DNA of 64,000 nucleotides, taken from the NCBI GenBank assembly GCA_030144725.1, contig JASKMD010000007.1, positions 7,861,568-7,925,567 on the forward strand, in the 5' to 3' direction. Source of the DNA: Haematococcus lacustris (lineage: Eukaryota; Chlorophyta; Chlorophyceae; Chlamydomonadales; Haematococcaceae). Positions 33,567-40,778 of the stretch are shown in pieces. The position numbers and the translations under genes are program-made. Below the pieces are notes generated by a model. It was given only the letters and a program-made list of their open reading frames with translations. It made no database searches and was not told where the DNA came from. How positions within the stretch are numbered: the stretch's first letter is position 1; every line of letters begins with the position of its first letter.

Positions 33567-33672
33567 TGAAGGGTGCCCTTTGGAGGTGCGAGAGCGAGTG
33601 ACATCGCCACCGGGTATAAGTAGGTGTGAGCAGGTTGATCAGATATGAGCCTAGTGGCGCAATGCCTCCGAG
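33567..33672 (-). repeat. 105-bp dispersed repeat, copy 2
   Basis: Inverted copy of 21434-21538, ending next to the F3 fragment. Confidence 0.8.
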
Positions 33673-33716
33673 GATGCGGCCCAGTACCGCGGAGCAAGAG
33701 CCGCATCCGAATGACC

Positions 33717-34097
33717 GCTGGGCCATGGGTGGCTTGTCTCGCACCCGCTTGTAGCCTAGGCCTGGGTACTCCTTGCCCTTGGCTGGCAGAGCTCCCTGCT
33801 CTGGCCAGTAGCACAGCACCAGCGGGCGCTACCCGCTCTCGCCAATGCGTTGCATGTTCAGCGCTGCAGTGCAGTCGCTGTCCAGCCACCTGCCTGGCTT
33901 TGGCTTTGGCTTTGGCAAGCGGGGGAGTGCTGGGCCCAGGCCACTACCGGGCACCACATCAGGCCCCGCACTGGCAGGTCACGCTGCTGGCTCCAGGCTG
34001 GGCGCACCAGACGCTGTTCCACCTGCCCTGCTGGGGGCTTCCAGCCTGCAGGCCTGGTGGCACTGAGTTTGTCCAGCTCCTCCTCACAGGGCTGCTG
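33717..34097 (-). pseudogene. Fanzor/TnpB-like fragment F3, C-terminal piece
   Basis: The minus strand reads QQPCEEELDKLSATRPAGW, then [20 protein letters not shown] and GLMWCPVV, then a shortened linker and a frameshifted RuvC-III region corresponding to DRDCNAALNM. It is cut at 34097 by the Gypsy element; the sequence resumes at 40085 after a 5-bp target duplication. Confidence 0.6.
34093..34097. repeat. 5-bp target duplication, left copy
   Basis: TGCTG here and TGCTG at 40085-40089 flank the LTR element. Joined once they restore the GGGCTGCTGGCC seen uninterrupted in F1. Confidence 0.8.
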
Positions 34098-34266
34098 TGT
34101 TGCGTTAGCGGCTATAGTGTTCTGAGGTATCCATCGTAGATCAGGGCGTAGTCCATCTACCCGGGAATCGGACCCAGCCTCAGAACACCTCACCACTAAC
34201 ACTTTCTCACATGGGAGTAGAGATCTCAGATCCGCATGCTACTTTACTCAGCATGGTCACGTAACA
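34098..34266 (-). repeat. 3' LTR
   Basis: 169 bp, TGTTACG..GCAACA on the minus strand, directly after the polypurine tract. It carries 14 bases (CCGCTAACGCAACA) at its end that the 5' LTR lacks. Confidence 0.85.
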
Positions 34267-34278
34267 TTCCCCCCCACC
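34267..34278 (-). promoter_or_regulatory. Polypurine tract
   Basis: The minus strand reads GGTGGGGGGGAA immediately before the 3' LTR TGTTAC, in the position where plus-strand DNA synthesis is primed. Confidence 0.8.
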
Positions 34279-34393
34279 TGGCTCAGCTGCACTCAGCTGA
34301 CCACCGTGGTGTTGCCCCGCTCAGGCACATTGTGCCGTCACTCGCGCCCACACTAGCGCTAGGTGTCTGAGTTCCTTTCATGGCCTCCTCACA

Positions 34394-37300
34394 TCAGCCC
34401 ACCGCCTCAGCCTCGATCATATCGGACTCCAAACCGAGCTTTTGTAGATACGCAGTCAACAACTCCTGGCATCCCACCAGCTGTGACCTGGTCTCCCACG
34501 TGTTGTGCTCGTCCCCATGGCCCTGCCACTTGACCAGGAACTCCAACTGTCTCTTCTTGGGCTTGCCACCCCGCTTGCCTTGGCTCTTGGCCAGCCGGTG
34601 ATCCACCACCTTCTCCACCTTGTACTCTGGCTCTCCATCTAGCCATTGCAGTGGGGGTGGGCCTGCGTGCCCAGGCACCTGGTCAGAGGCATCGTAGGTC
34701 CTGTAAGGCTTCACAAGGGACACATGAAACACATTGTGGATCCGAGACCACTCCTCAGGCAGGTCCAGCTTCACTGCTGCTCTGCCCACCATGTACTCAA
34801 CTCGGAAAGGACCGACATAGCGTGGCTTCAGCTTTCTGGCACCAGGCTGGCCCACTCTGCCCCTCATGTTTTGTGTGCTGAGCAACACCATGTCGCCAGG
34901 TTCAAACACCGCGTCACGCCGCTTAGTATCCTGATAGGCCTTCATGCGCTTCTGCGCTCGGGCTAGGCACTGCCTGGCCTGCTCCACCGCCTGCCTCGCA
35001 TTGGCCACGAACTCGTGCGCCTGCGGCACTCTCTGGGGCAGGTCCAGCAGCTCAGCCACTCGCGGATGGTAGCCGTAGTTTAGGTAGAACGGCGTGCAAC
35101 GGGTGGACTCCTGCTTGGCATTGTTGATGGCGAACTCGACGAGGGGTAAGTGTTCCGCCCAGTCCTTCTGGTCGGGCCTGATGTAATGCCTTAGCATCTC
35201 CTCTATCACCCGGTTCATGCGTTCCGTCTGACCATCCGTCTGGGGGTGGTAAGCACTCGACAGGTCCAGGTCCACCTGGAGCAGCGCCGCCAGCTCAACA
35301 AAGAACCTGTTGTTGTTCAGGTTAGGTCCCCTGTCGCTCACAATGCTGTCTGGCCAGCCGTGTAGGCGAAACACATTGTCGACAAAGAGCTTGGCATATT
35401 GTACCGCTGTCATGCGCTCCCAGGTCCTGGCCAAGTGCACCATCTTGGTCAGCCGGTCCACAATCACCAAGATTGAATCATGCTTGGCTGGTCCACTTGC
35501 AGGGAGCTTCACAATGAGGTCAAGCGACACGGAGCCCCAAGGCCTCAAGGGGATAGGCAGCGGCTGTAGCTTGCCGGCGGGCTTCTGGGCGCTGGACTTG
35601 TTTAGTTGGCACGAGTGGCCGGTGCGCACGTAGTGCTTGACAGCCTCTGACACACCGTGCCAGTCAAAATAGCGTGTTACTTGCTCAAGGGTCTTTGTCA
35701 TGCCCAAGTAACCCGCAGACTTGGCATCGTGCATGGTGTGTATCACTCTCCTCCTCAGCTTCTCATCATTAGGCACCACCACCTGGCCACGCTCTGTTAG
35801 CCACAGCCCCTCCAGCCGGTGTAGCTTTGAGGTGAAGGCAGCCTCGTCAAACCGCTTGTCCGCCCCGTAGGCCTGCTTGACTGCTTGCAGCAGCGTTGTG
35901 GGGTCTGACCCGTCACTGGCCTCTTGTTGCTCTGTGTCCTGCCGCAGGGTTTCCCCCCCACCTGGCTGCAGCCCTCTAGGCGTGCCGGCAGCCATGTCAG
36001 CAGGCGGGGTCAGCTTGCCAGCCTCATAGGCCCTCTCCCTGGCCACAGCCTGCTCTCTCTCAGCCACCTTGCGGAGCTCAGCTGCTGTGCGGCGGGTGGT
36101 GGCAGCCAGCACTGCACCGTCATGTCCAGGCACCAGCAGTAGCACCGGGCAGCTCTCTGTGGCAGGCATGCTTAGCGCCGGGTTGCGGCTGATGGGATCA
36201 GCCACATTGTCCGCACCAGGATGGTATCTGATTTCATACTTGTAACGGGACAGCTCCTCCATCCACCGTGTCTGCCGCCTTGACAGGTTTGCTTGCGTTT
36301 GAAGGTAGATAAGGGGGTTGTGATCAGTTTGTATTGTAACATCCACAGCTCCATCCAGGTAGCACCTCCATTCCCTCACAGCCCTGATGATGGCTAGCAG
36401 CTCCTGGTCTCCTGTAGAGTACCTTGTTTCAGGTGGTGACAGCTTTTTACTGGTGTAAGCTATGGGTCTGCCTTCTTGCAGCAGCACTGCTCCAGTGCCC
36501 ACCAGCGACGCGTCAGTGCACACCACAAAGGGCTTTGTGAAGTCAGGCAGCGCCAACACAGGAGCAGAGCACAGGGCGTCTTTCAGGCCATTAAATGCTT
36601 CCAAATGTGCCCCCCCGAACTTTTGCCAGTCGAACTGTGCCGCAGCCGTCTTGCTGGTCAGGTCGGTCAGCGGCGCAGCGATAGCGCTGAAGTTGGGAAT
36701 GAAGCGCCGGAAATAGTTCGCCAACCCCAAAAAGGCCTGCAAATCCTTCAGGTTGCGCGGAACGTGCCACTCCCGGACCACTTTCACTTTTGCTGGGTCG
36801 ACAGCAATGCCATGTTCGCCCACAATATGGCCGAGGAACGCCAGCTCTGTTTTGTTGAACTCGCATTTGGAGCGTTTGGCGTAGAGCTTGTGTTGTCTCA
36901 TGAGCTCCAGCACCTCTTTCAGATGTCGCACATGCTCCTCAGCAGTATTGCTCATGACCAGGATATCATCAATGTAAACCAGCACAGACTTGTTGATCAG
37001 AGGTCGAAACACGTTGTTCATGACTCGTTGGAAGGTAGCAGGAGCGTTTGTAAGCCCGAAGCACAACACTTTAAACTGGAACTGCCCCATGGGCGTCAGG
37101 AATGCTGTCTTGGGCCGGTCCGCCTCTGTGATCCTGATTTGATGGTAGCCGGATTGAAGATCAAGTGAACTAAACACTTTCTTGCCAGCCAACTTGTCAA
37201 AGAGGTCATCAATCCTCGGCAGGGGATATCTGTCCTTCACCGTCAGTTTGTTTAGTGCTCTGTAGTCAATACACATCCTCAACGACCCGTCCTTCTTCTC

Positions 37301-38344
37301 CACAAACAGCACAGGGGCTCCATAGGGGCTACCGCTGGGCTCTATTAGCCCCCTGGCTTGCAGCTCTGACACCTGTCTCTTGACCTCAGCCTCCTCCCTG
37401 GGGCTCAGCTTGTAAGGCCGCTTGTAAGGTGGCAGCGCCTCAGCCTCCAACCTGATGGTATGCCCTACACCCCGGTCTGGGGGTAGACCTGGCGGCATGT
37501 CCTGGAACACATCTGAGTACTCATCTAGCACAGCCTGCAGCTCTGCATCTGTGACCAGCTCAGGTCTATCCTTTCCACTGCTCTCCTTGCAGCCTGCCAC
37601 TGCAGCAGCCAGGCTCCCCTTGTGCCAGCCCTCTGTGTCACTTTCACTGCCAGGCTGCACCAATAGCAGCAAGCTGCGGCATCCCTTGCGAAGCAGCCTC
37701 GCCGTCTGTCCCACGCTGAGCGGTTCCGCTGGCTCGACTAGCCCTCCTGAGGCTACGGCAGCCTGAGCTACGGCTTCAAAAGATGGCAGGTGTTTCGAGC
37801 GAAGTGCCAGCAGGTTCACCGGTTTGCCCTCAGGCGACAATAACGTGCACACCCCGTGCTTCGGTTTCATCACCACGTCGTTGGCGAACAGCCAGTCCGA
37901 TCCCAGGATTAAGTCGACACCCTCAATTACTCTGGGCATGACTCTGGCCATTACGATGGTCTTGCTCTTCTGAATCTCCAGCAGGCCTGTCCTCTTCTCA
38001 TTCAGCACCACACGCTCATTGTTGGCAGTCAATACTGGTGTTGGCCTCATGGCTTCCTTTTCCAACGTAGCATCAGATGGGTCTATCTTGTGCTTTTGCA
38101 GCCATTGGTCACTGATGATGCTGAAGGTAGCGCCAGTGTCCATCATAATCTGGCATGGCCTGCCTCCAAAGCGGCCCACATACATGAAGGGTAGCTGTAG
38201 CGTTTCAGCCTTGTCACTGAGAGTCCCCGTCGGTGCGGTAGCCAAGATGAGCTTCTTACATGTTGACCTCTCATCAAACACAGGTATAGGCTCATACAAA
38301 GGCGGTCCTGGCAGGTCTGCACCTCGTTCCCACCAGGCAAAGCC
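34394..38344 (-). CDS. pol: Retrotransposon pol polyprotein (protease, RT, RNase H, integrase, chromodomain)
   Basis: The open frame continues in the gag frame after the amber codon at 38347-38345 for about 1316 codons; there is no ATG near its start. Domains in order, numbered from 38299: aspartic protease MMDTGATFSIIS (about 52); reverse transcriptase with SSLDLQSGYHQI and VLVYIDDILV (about 290-460); RNase H with VVCTDAS, DQELLAI and QTDHNPL (about 590-670); integrase with SVSLDLIVKLP, IVSDRGPNL and YHPQTDGQTERMNRVIEEML; and a C-terminal chromodomain (VEKVVDHRL, FLVKWQGHGDEHNTWETRSQL). The chromodomain places it among chromoviruses. The integrase zinc finger keeps both His but has Gly where the first Cys is expected (RTGHSCQLNK). 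It is presumably made as a gag-pol fusion. Confidence 0.95.
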   Translation of the reverse strand, partial: GFAWWERGADLPGPPLYEPIPVFDERSTCKKLILATAPTGTLSDKAETLQLPFMYVGRFGGRPCQIMMDTGATFSIISDQWLQKHKIDPSDATLEKEAMRPTPVLTANNERVVLNEKRTGLLEIQKSKTIVMARVMPRVIEGVDLILGSDWLFANDVVMKPKHGVCTLLSPEGKPVNLLALRSKHLPSFEAVAQAAVASGGLVEPAEPLSVGQTARLLRKGCRSLLLLVQPGSESDTEGWHKGSLAAAVAGCKESSGKDRPELVTDAELQAVLDEYSDVFQDMPPGLPPDRGVGHTIRLEAEALPPYKRPYKLSPREEAEVKRQVSELQARGLIEPSGSPYGAPVLFVEKKDGSLRMCIDYRALNKLTVKDRYPLPRIDDLFDKLAGKKVFSSLDLQSGYHQIRITEADRPKTAFLTPMGQFQFKVLCFGLTNAPATFQRVMNNVFRPLINKSVLVYIDDILVMSNTAEEHVRHLKEVLELMRQHKLYAKRSKCEFNKTELAFLGHIVGEHGIAVDPAKVKVVREWHVPRNLKDLQAFLGLANYFRRFIPNFSAIAAPLTDLTSKTAAAQFDWQKFGGAHLEAFNGLKDALCSAPVLALPDFTKPFVVCTDASLVGTGAVLLQEGRPIAYTSKKLSPPETRYSTGDQELLAIIRAVREWRCYLDGAVDVTIQTDHNPLIYLQTQANLSRRQTRWMEELSRYKYEIRYHPGADNVADPISRNPALSMPATESCPVLLLVPGHDGAVLAATTRRTAAELRKVAEREQAVARERAYEAGKLTPPADMAAGTPRGLQPGGGETLRQDTEQQEASDGSDPTTLLQAVKQAYGADKRFDEAAFTSKLHRLEGLWLTERGQVVVPNDEKLRRRVIHTMHDAKSAGYLGMTKTLEQVTRYFDWHGVSEAVKHYVRTGHSCQLNKSSAQKPAGKLQPLPIPLRPWGSVSLDLIVKLPASGPAKHDSILVIVDRLTKMVHLARTWERMTAVQYAKLFVDNVFRLHGWPDSIVSDRGPNLNNNRFFVELAALLQVDLDLSSAYHPQTDGQTERMNRVIEEMLRHYIRPDQKDWAEHLPLVEFAINNAKQESTRCTPFYLNYGYHPRVAELLDLPQRVPQAHEFVANARQAVEQARQCLARAQKRMKAYQDTKRRDAVFEPGDMVLLSTQNMRGRVGQPGARKLKPRYVGPFRVEYMVGRAAVKLDLPEEWSRIHNVFHVSLVKPYRTYDASDQVPGHAGPPPLQWLDGEPEYKVEKVVDHRLAKSQGKRGGKPKKRQLEFLVKWQGHGDEHNTWETRSQLVGCQELLTAYLQKLGLESDMIEAEAVG

Positions 38345-39664
38345 CTATTGATCATCATTGTGAGCCCCACGGCTACCACGGTGCTGTTGCTTGTTGGCAC
38401 AGTCTTTGGCGTAGTGTCCTCGCCCTCCACACTCGTAGCACACGTCACTGGGCTGGTTGGGCCCCTTGTGTCTCTTACGGTCACGATCACGGTCGTCTGC
38501 GAACGACACATGGCGTGCGTCCCGGCTTGGACTGCGGCCTCTGTTGTGCCCGCGACCCTCATCACGACGCCGCAGGTCCGACGGCTGAAACCGGTCCAGT
38601 CGCTCATTCAAACGACCCTGCAAGGTATGCCCACCATCAGCAGAACGGCTTCGTGAGCGCCCATTGCTCCTTCCACTGAAGCTGCGCCCTCGCCCCGCAA
38701 ACACGGCCACTCCGGGCCCTCCATCAAACCCATCGTCGTCAGGCAGGGATGAAGCCAATGGTGCAGTGACAGCACGCACAGAAGTTTTGGCAGCTCGCGC
38801 AGCAACATCACGCCCACGTGCAAAAGCAAGCAGCGCATCCAGCGATTCCCATCGCTTCCCATCGGGCATAGTCGCACACTCTCGCTTCAGTTCAGGTTTC
38901 AGGCCAGCGATGAAGTACATACACAGGAGGTCCTGGGGCAAACGATGCAAGCGCATGGACATCAGCGAAAACTGCAGACAGTAACTCATCAACTCCGCTC
39001 CCTTCTGGTGATACTCCCGATCCACCAGCTTCTGCATCAGATCCGCCTCATTGTTCTGATTGGTGCACCCGGTGGCCCTCCTAAGCCACGCTTCCAGCTC
39101 CCCATCACTGAGATCTTTGCCTTGCTGCCTGTAGCTGCTCACCAGCTGTACCACGGCGGCCTTCAGGTCTCCGCTCAGCGCCTGCAGCACTCCCGCCACC
39201 AGTGGCTGCTGCGTTGCACGGCACCATTGACCCACAAGCCAGAAATAAGACTCAAAGTCCCTATTCCGCAGCACATCATCAATCTTCCAGGCCTCAGGCA
39301 GGCTCACGTTTGTTCTGACCACATGCTGTGCCGCTGGTGCTCCTGGCAGCGACCGACCACTTGCCTCTCCCAGGCCAGCTCCGCCAAGGTTTGCAAGCGC
39401 TCCATGCTGGCTTGCACCACCCCCGGCCGCGCTTCCAGAATGTGCCTCTCGGCGCTCACCCTCCTCGCGCCCATTGCTCCCTGGGCCGCCACTACGCTTC
39501 TCACGATCGCGGGAATCTCGCAACTCCCGCTCCTTTGCGGCCAACTGCGCTTGCAAGGCCTCCACAGTCCTCTGCAAATCTTCCGGGCTTCTACCCACTT
39601 CCATAGCCGCTCTCGCAGAATCAACCTCCGCCGACGGGTTCATCGTTAACTCTGTACCGCACAC
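38345..39664 (-). CDS. gag: Retrotransposon gag
   Basis: 439 codons ending in TAG. A coiled-coil-like N-terminal region (VEALQAQLAAKERELRDSRD) is followed by a retrotransposon-gag-like helical domain (VDREYHQKGAELMSYCLQFS), an Arg/Ser-rich linker and one CCHC zinc knuckle (CYECGGRGHYAKDC). The frame is open from a non-ATG codon at 39664; in-frame ATGs follow at MNPSAEV and MEVGRSP near the N-terminus. It is in the same frame as pol, separated only by the amber codon. Confidence 0.92.
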   Translation of the reverse strand: MCGTELTMNPSAEVDSARAAMEVGRSPEDLQRTVEALQAQLAAKERELRDSRDREKRSGGPGSNGREEGERREAHSGSAAGGGASQHGALANLGGAGLGEASGRSLPGAPAAQHVVRTNVSLPEAWKIDDVLRNRDFESYFWLVGQWCRATQQPLVAGVLQALSGDLKAAVVQLVSSYRQQGKDLSDGELEAWLRRATGCTNQNNEADLMQKLVDREYHQKGAELMSYCLQFSLMSMRLHRLPQDLLCMYFIAGLKPELKRECATMPDGKRWESLDALLAFARGRDVAARAAKTSVRAVTAPLASSLPDDDGFDGGPGVAVFAGRGRSFSGRSNGRSRSRSADGGHTLQGRLNERLDRFQPSDLRRRDEGRGHNRGRSPSRDARHVSFADDRDRDRKRHKGPNQPSDVCYECGGRGHYAKDCANKQQHRGSRGAHNDDQ

Positions 39665-39910
39665 GGGTACCCAGGCTCACTGGCCCTTGCTCACAGCCAC
39701 ACACAGCCGACGCTTCTCAGCGCTTTACCCGCGAGCTTAGCACACAACTCCTCCGCTTCCTTCCACAGTCGGCGCACTACACCCAGCTCCAACCGTTGCT
39801 CAGGCGAGTGCGGAAACTCCACTGCGCTTCCACAAGCCAACCAGTACCCACGGACGTCCTCTGTCGCTAAGCTCGGGCAAAACCGCGCTAAACTGACCCA
39901 GTCGGGCTCG

Positions 39911-39929
39911 GAGGCACCGGCCGGAACCA
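39911..39929 (-). promoter_or_regulatory. Candidate tRNA primer-binding site
   Basis: The minus strand reads TGGTTCCGGCCGGTGCC directly after the shared LTR sequence ending CTATAG. TGG matches a tRNA CCA end; the tRNA is not identified. Confidence 0.4.
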
Positions 39930-40084
39930 CTATAGTGTTCTGAGGTATCCATCGTAGATCAGGGCGTAGTCCATCTACCCGGGAATCGGACCCAGCCTCA
40001 GAACACCTCACCACTAACACTTTCTCACATGGGGGTAGAGATCTCAGATCCGCATGCTACTTTACTCAGCATGGTCACGTAACA
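39930..40084 (-). repeat. 5' LTR
   Basis: 155 bp in common with the 3' LTR, one A/G difference seen, lacking the final 14 bases of the 3' copy. Confidence 0.85.
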
Positions 40085-40420
40085 TGCTGGCCATTCACTG
40101 CTGAGCTGACCCGGGTGGTGCGGTGCTCATCCACTAGCACCACCCTGCCCCGCCGCTCGTTTGTGCCCCTAGGCCAGCACACCACCTTGCAGCAGGCCCG
40201 CAACACCGCATCAGCACCCCACCCTCCCCCAATGCCAATGCTAGCTGCGCCAATGTACACCACCAGCTGCTTGGCACGCTCCATGCACACCTCAGCCATG
40301 TCCTCCTGCATCTGCAGCCATGCACACAAGGCACACATGGTGGCTGACATGGTGTCACCAGGTGAGGTCTGGCACAGTCAACTACAATTTGACTGCATGC
40401 CATCCCACCACCTCTCATTA
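40085..40420 (-). pseudogene. Fanzor/TnpB-like fragment F3, N-terminal piece
   Basis: The minus strand reads AKQLVVYIGAASIGIGGGWG, then ADAVLRACCKVVCWPRGT and RGRVVLVDEHRTTRVSSAVN, up to the Gypsy target site. The hydrophobic V(V)YIGAAS strand with a Gly loop followed about 45 residues later by VLVDEHRTT matches the middle and second RuvC blocks of TnpB/Fanzor proteins. The N-terminal half is absent. It continues in the piece at 33717-34097. Confidence 0.6.
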
Positions 40421-40778
40421 CCTAACCCTCCCACCCATACACCCGTACACCCGTACACCCTTCCAGCCCTGGCACCCCTCCCACTCCCTCTCAGCCCGAA
40501 CTCCCGCCCTCCTCTCCCCCTTACCTGCCCTCCCCCTCCCACACCCCTTCCCTCTTACCTCCCACCTCCGTCTTCCCCCCCACCTCCTACTCCACCTTCC
40601 AACCCTCACGGATGGGTCTCAGCTGTCAACTTGCCCACTTCCAAGCTACTCAGCTCCCCAAATGCTGGCTGTAAGCACAGCCCTACTTCAAGAGACGATC
40701 ACCTAGCCTCAGCTACATCAAGCATTAGCCAGGCATGCACTCGATATTACGCCATGCCAAAACAAAGGTAACTATGCG
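40421..40778. other. Pyrimidine-rich intergenic
   Basis: A C/T-rich tract of CCCTCCC and CCTACCC motifs at about 40420-40610, then unremarkable sequence. It is the probable 5' region of the gene at 40779. Confidence 0.4.

Larger units (their letters stand above)
34098..40084 (-). mobile_element. Ty3/Gypsy chromovirus-type LTR retrotransposon
   Basis: A complete 5987-bp element reads on the minus strand: 5' LTR (40084-39930), candidate primer site, gag, amber codon, pol with a C-terminal chromodomain, polypurine tract, 3' LTR (34266-34098). A 5-bp duplication TGCTG flanks it. The two LTRs differ at about one of 150 aligned positions, plus a 14-base block missing from the 5' copy, so the insertion is young. 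It interrupts a Fanzor-like repeat. Both ORFs are intact apart from the amber codon. Confidence 0.95.

Noticed and set aside
34646..34966. Plus-strand frames across the Gypsy pol region
   Set aside because: Shadows of the 1300-codon minus-strand pol ORF, which has clear protease, RT, RNase H, integrase and chromodomain motifs.
34098..40084. Copia-type or viral integration
   Set aside because: Domain order is RT, RNase H, then integrase with a chromodomain, no envelope gene is present, and 5-bp duplication fits Ty3/Gypsy.
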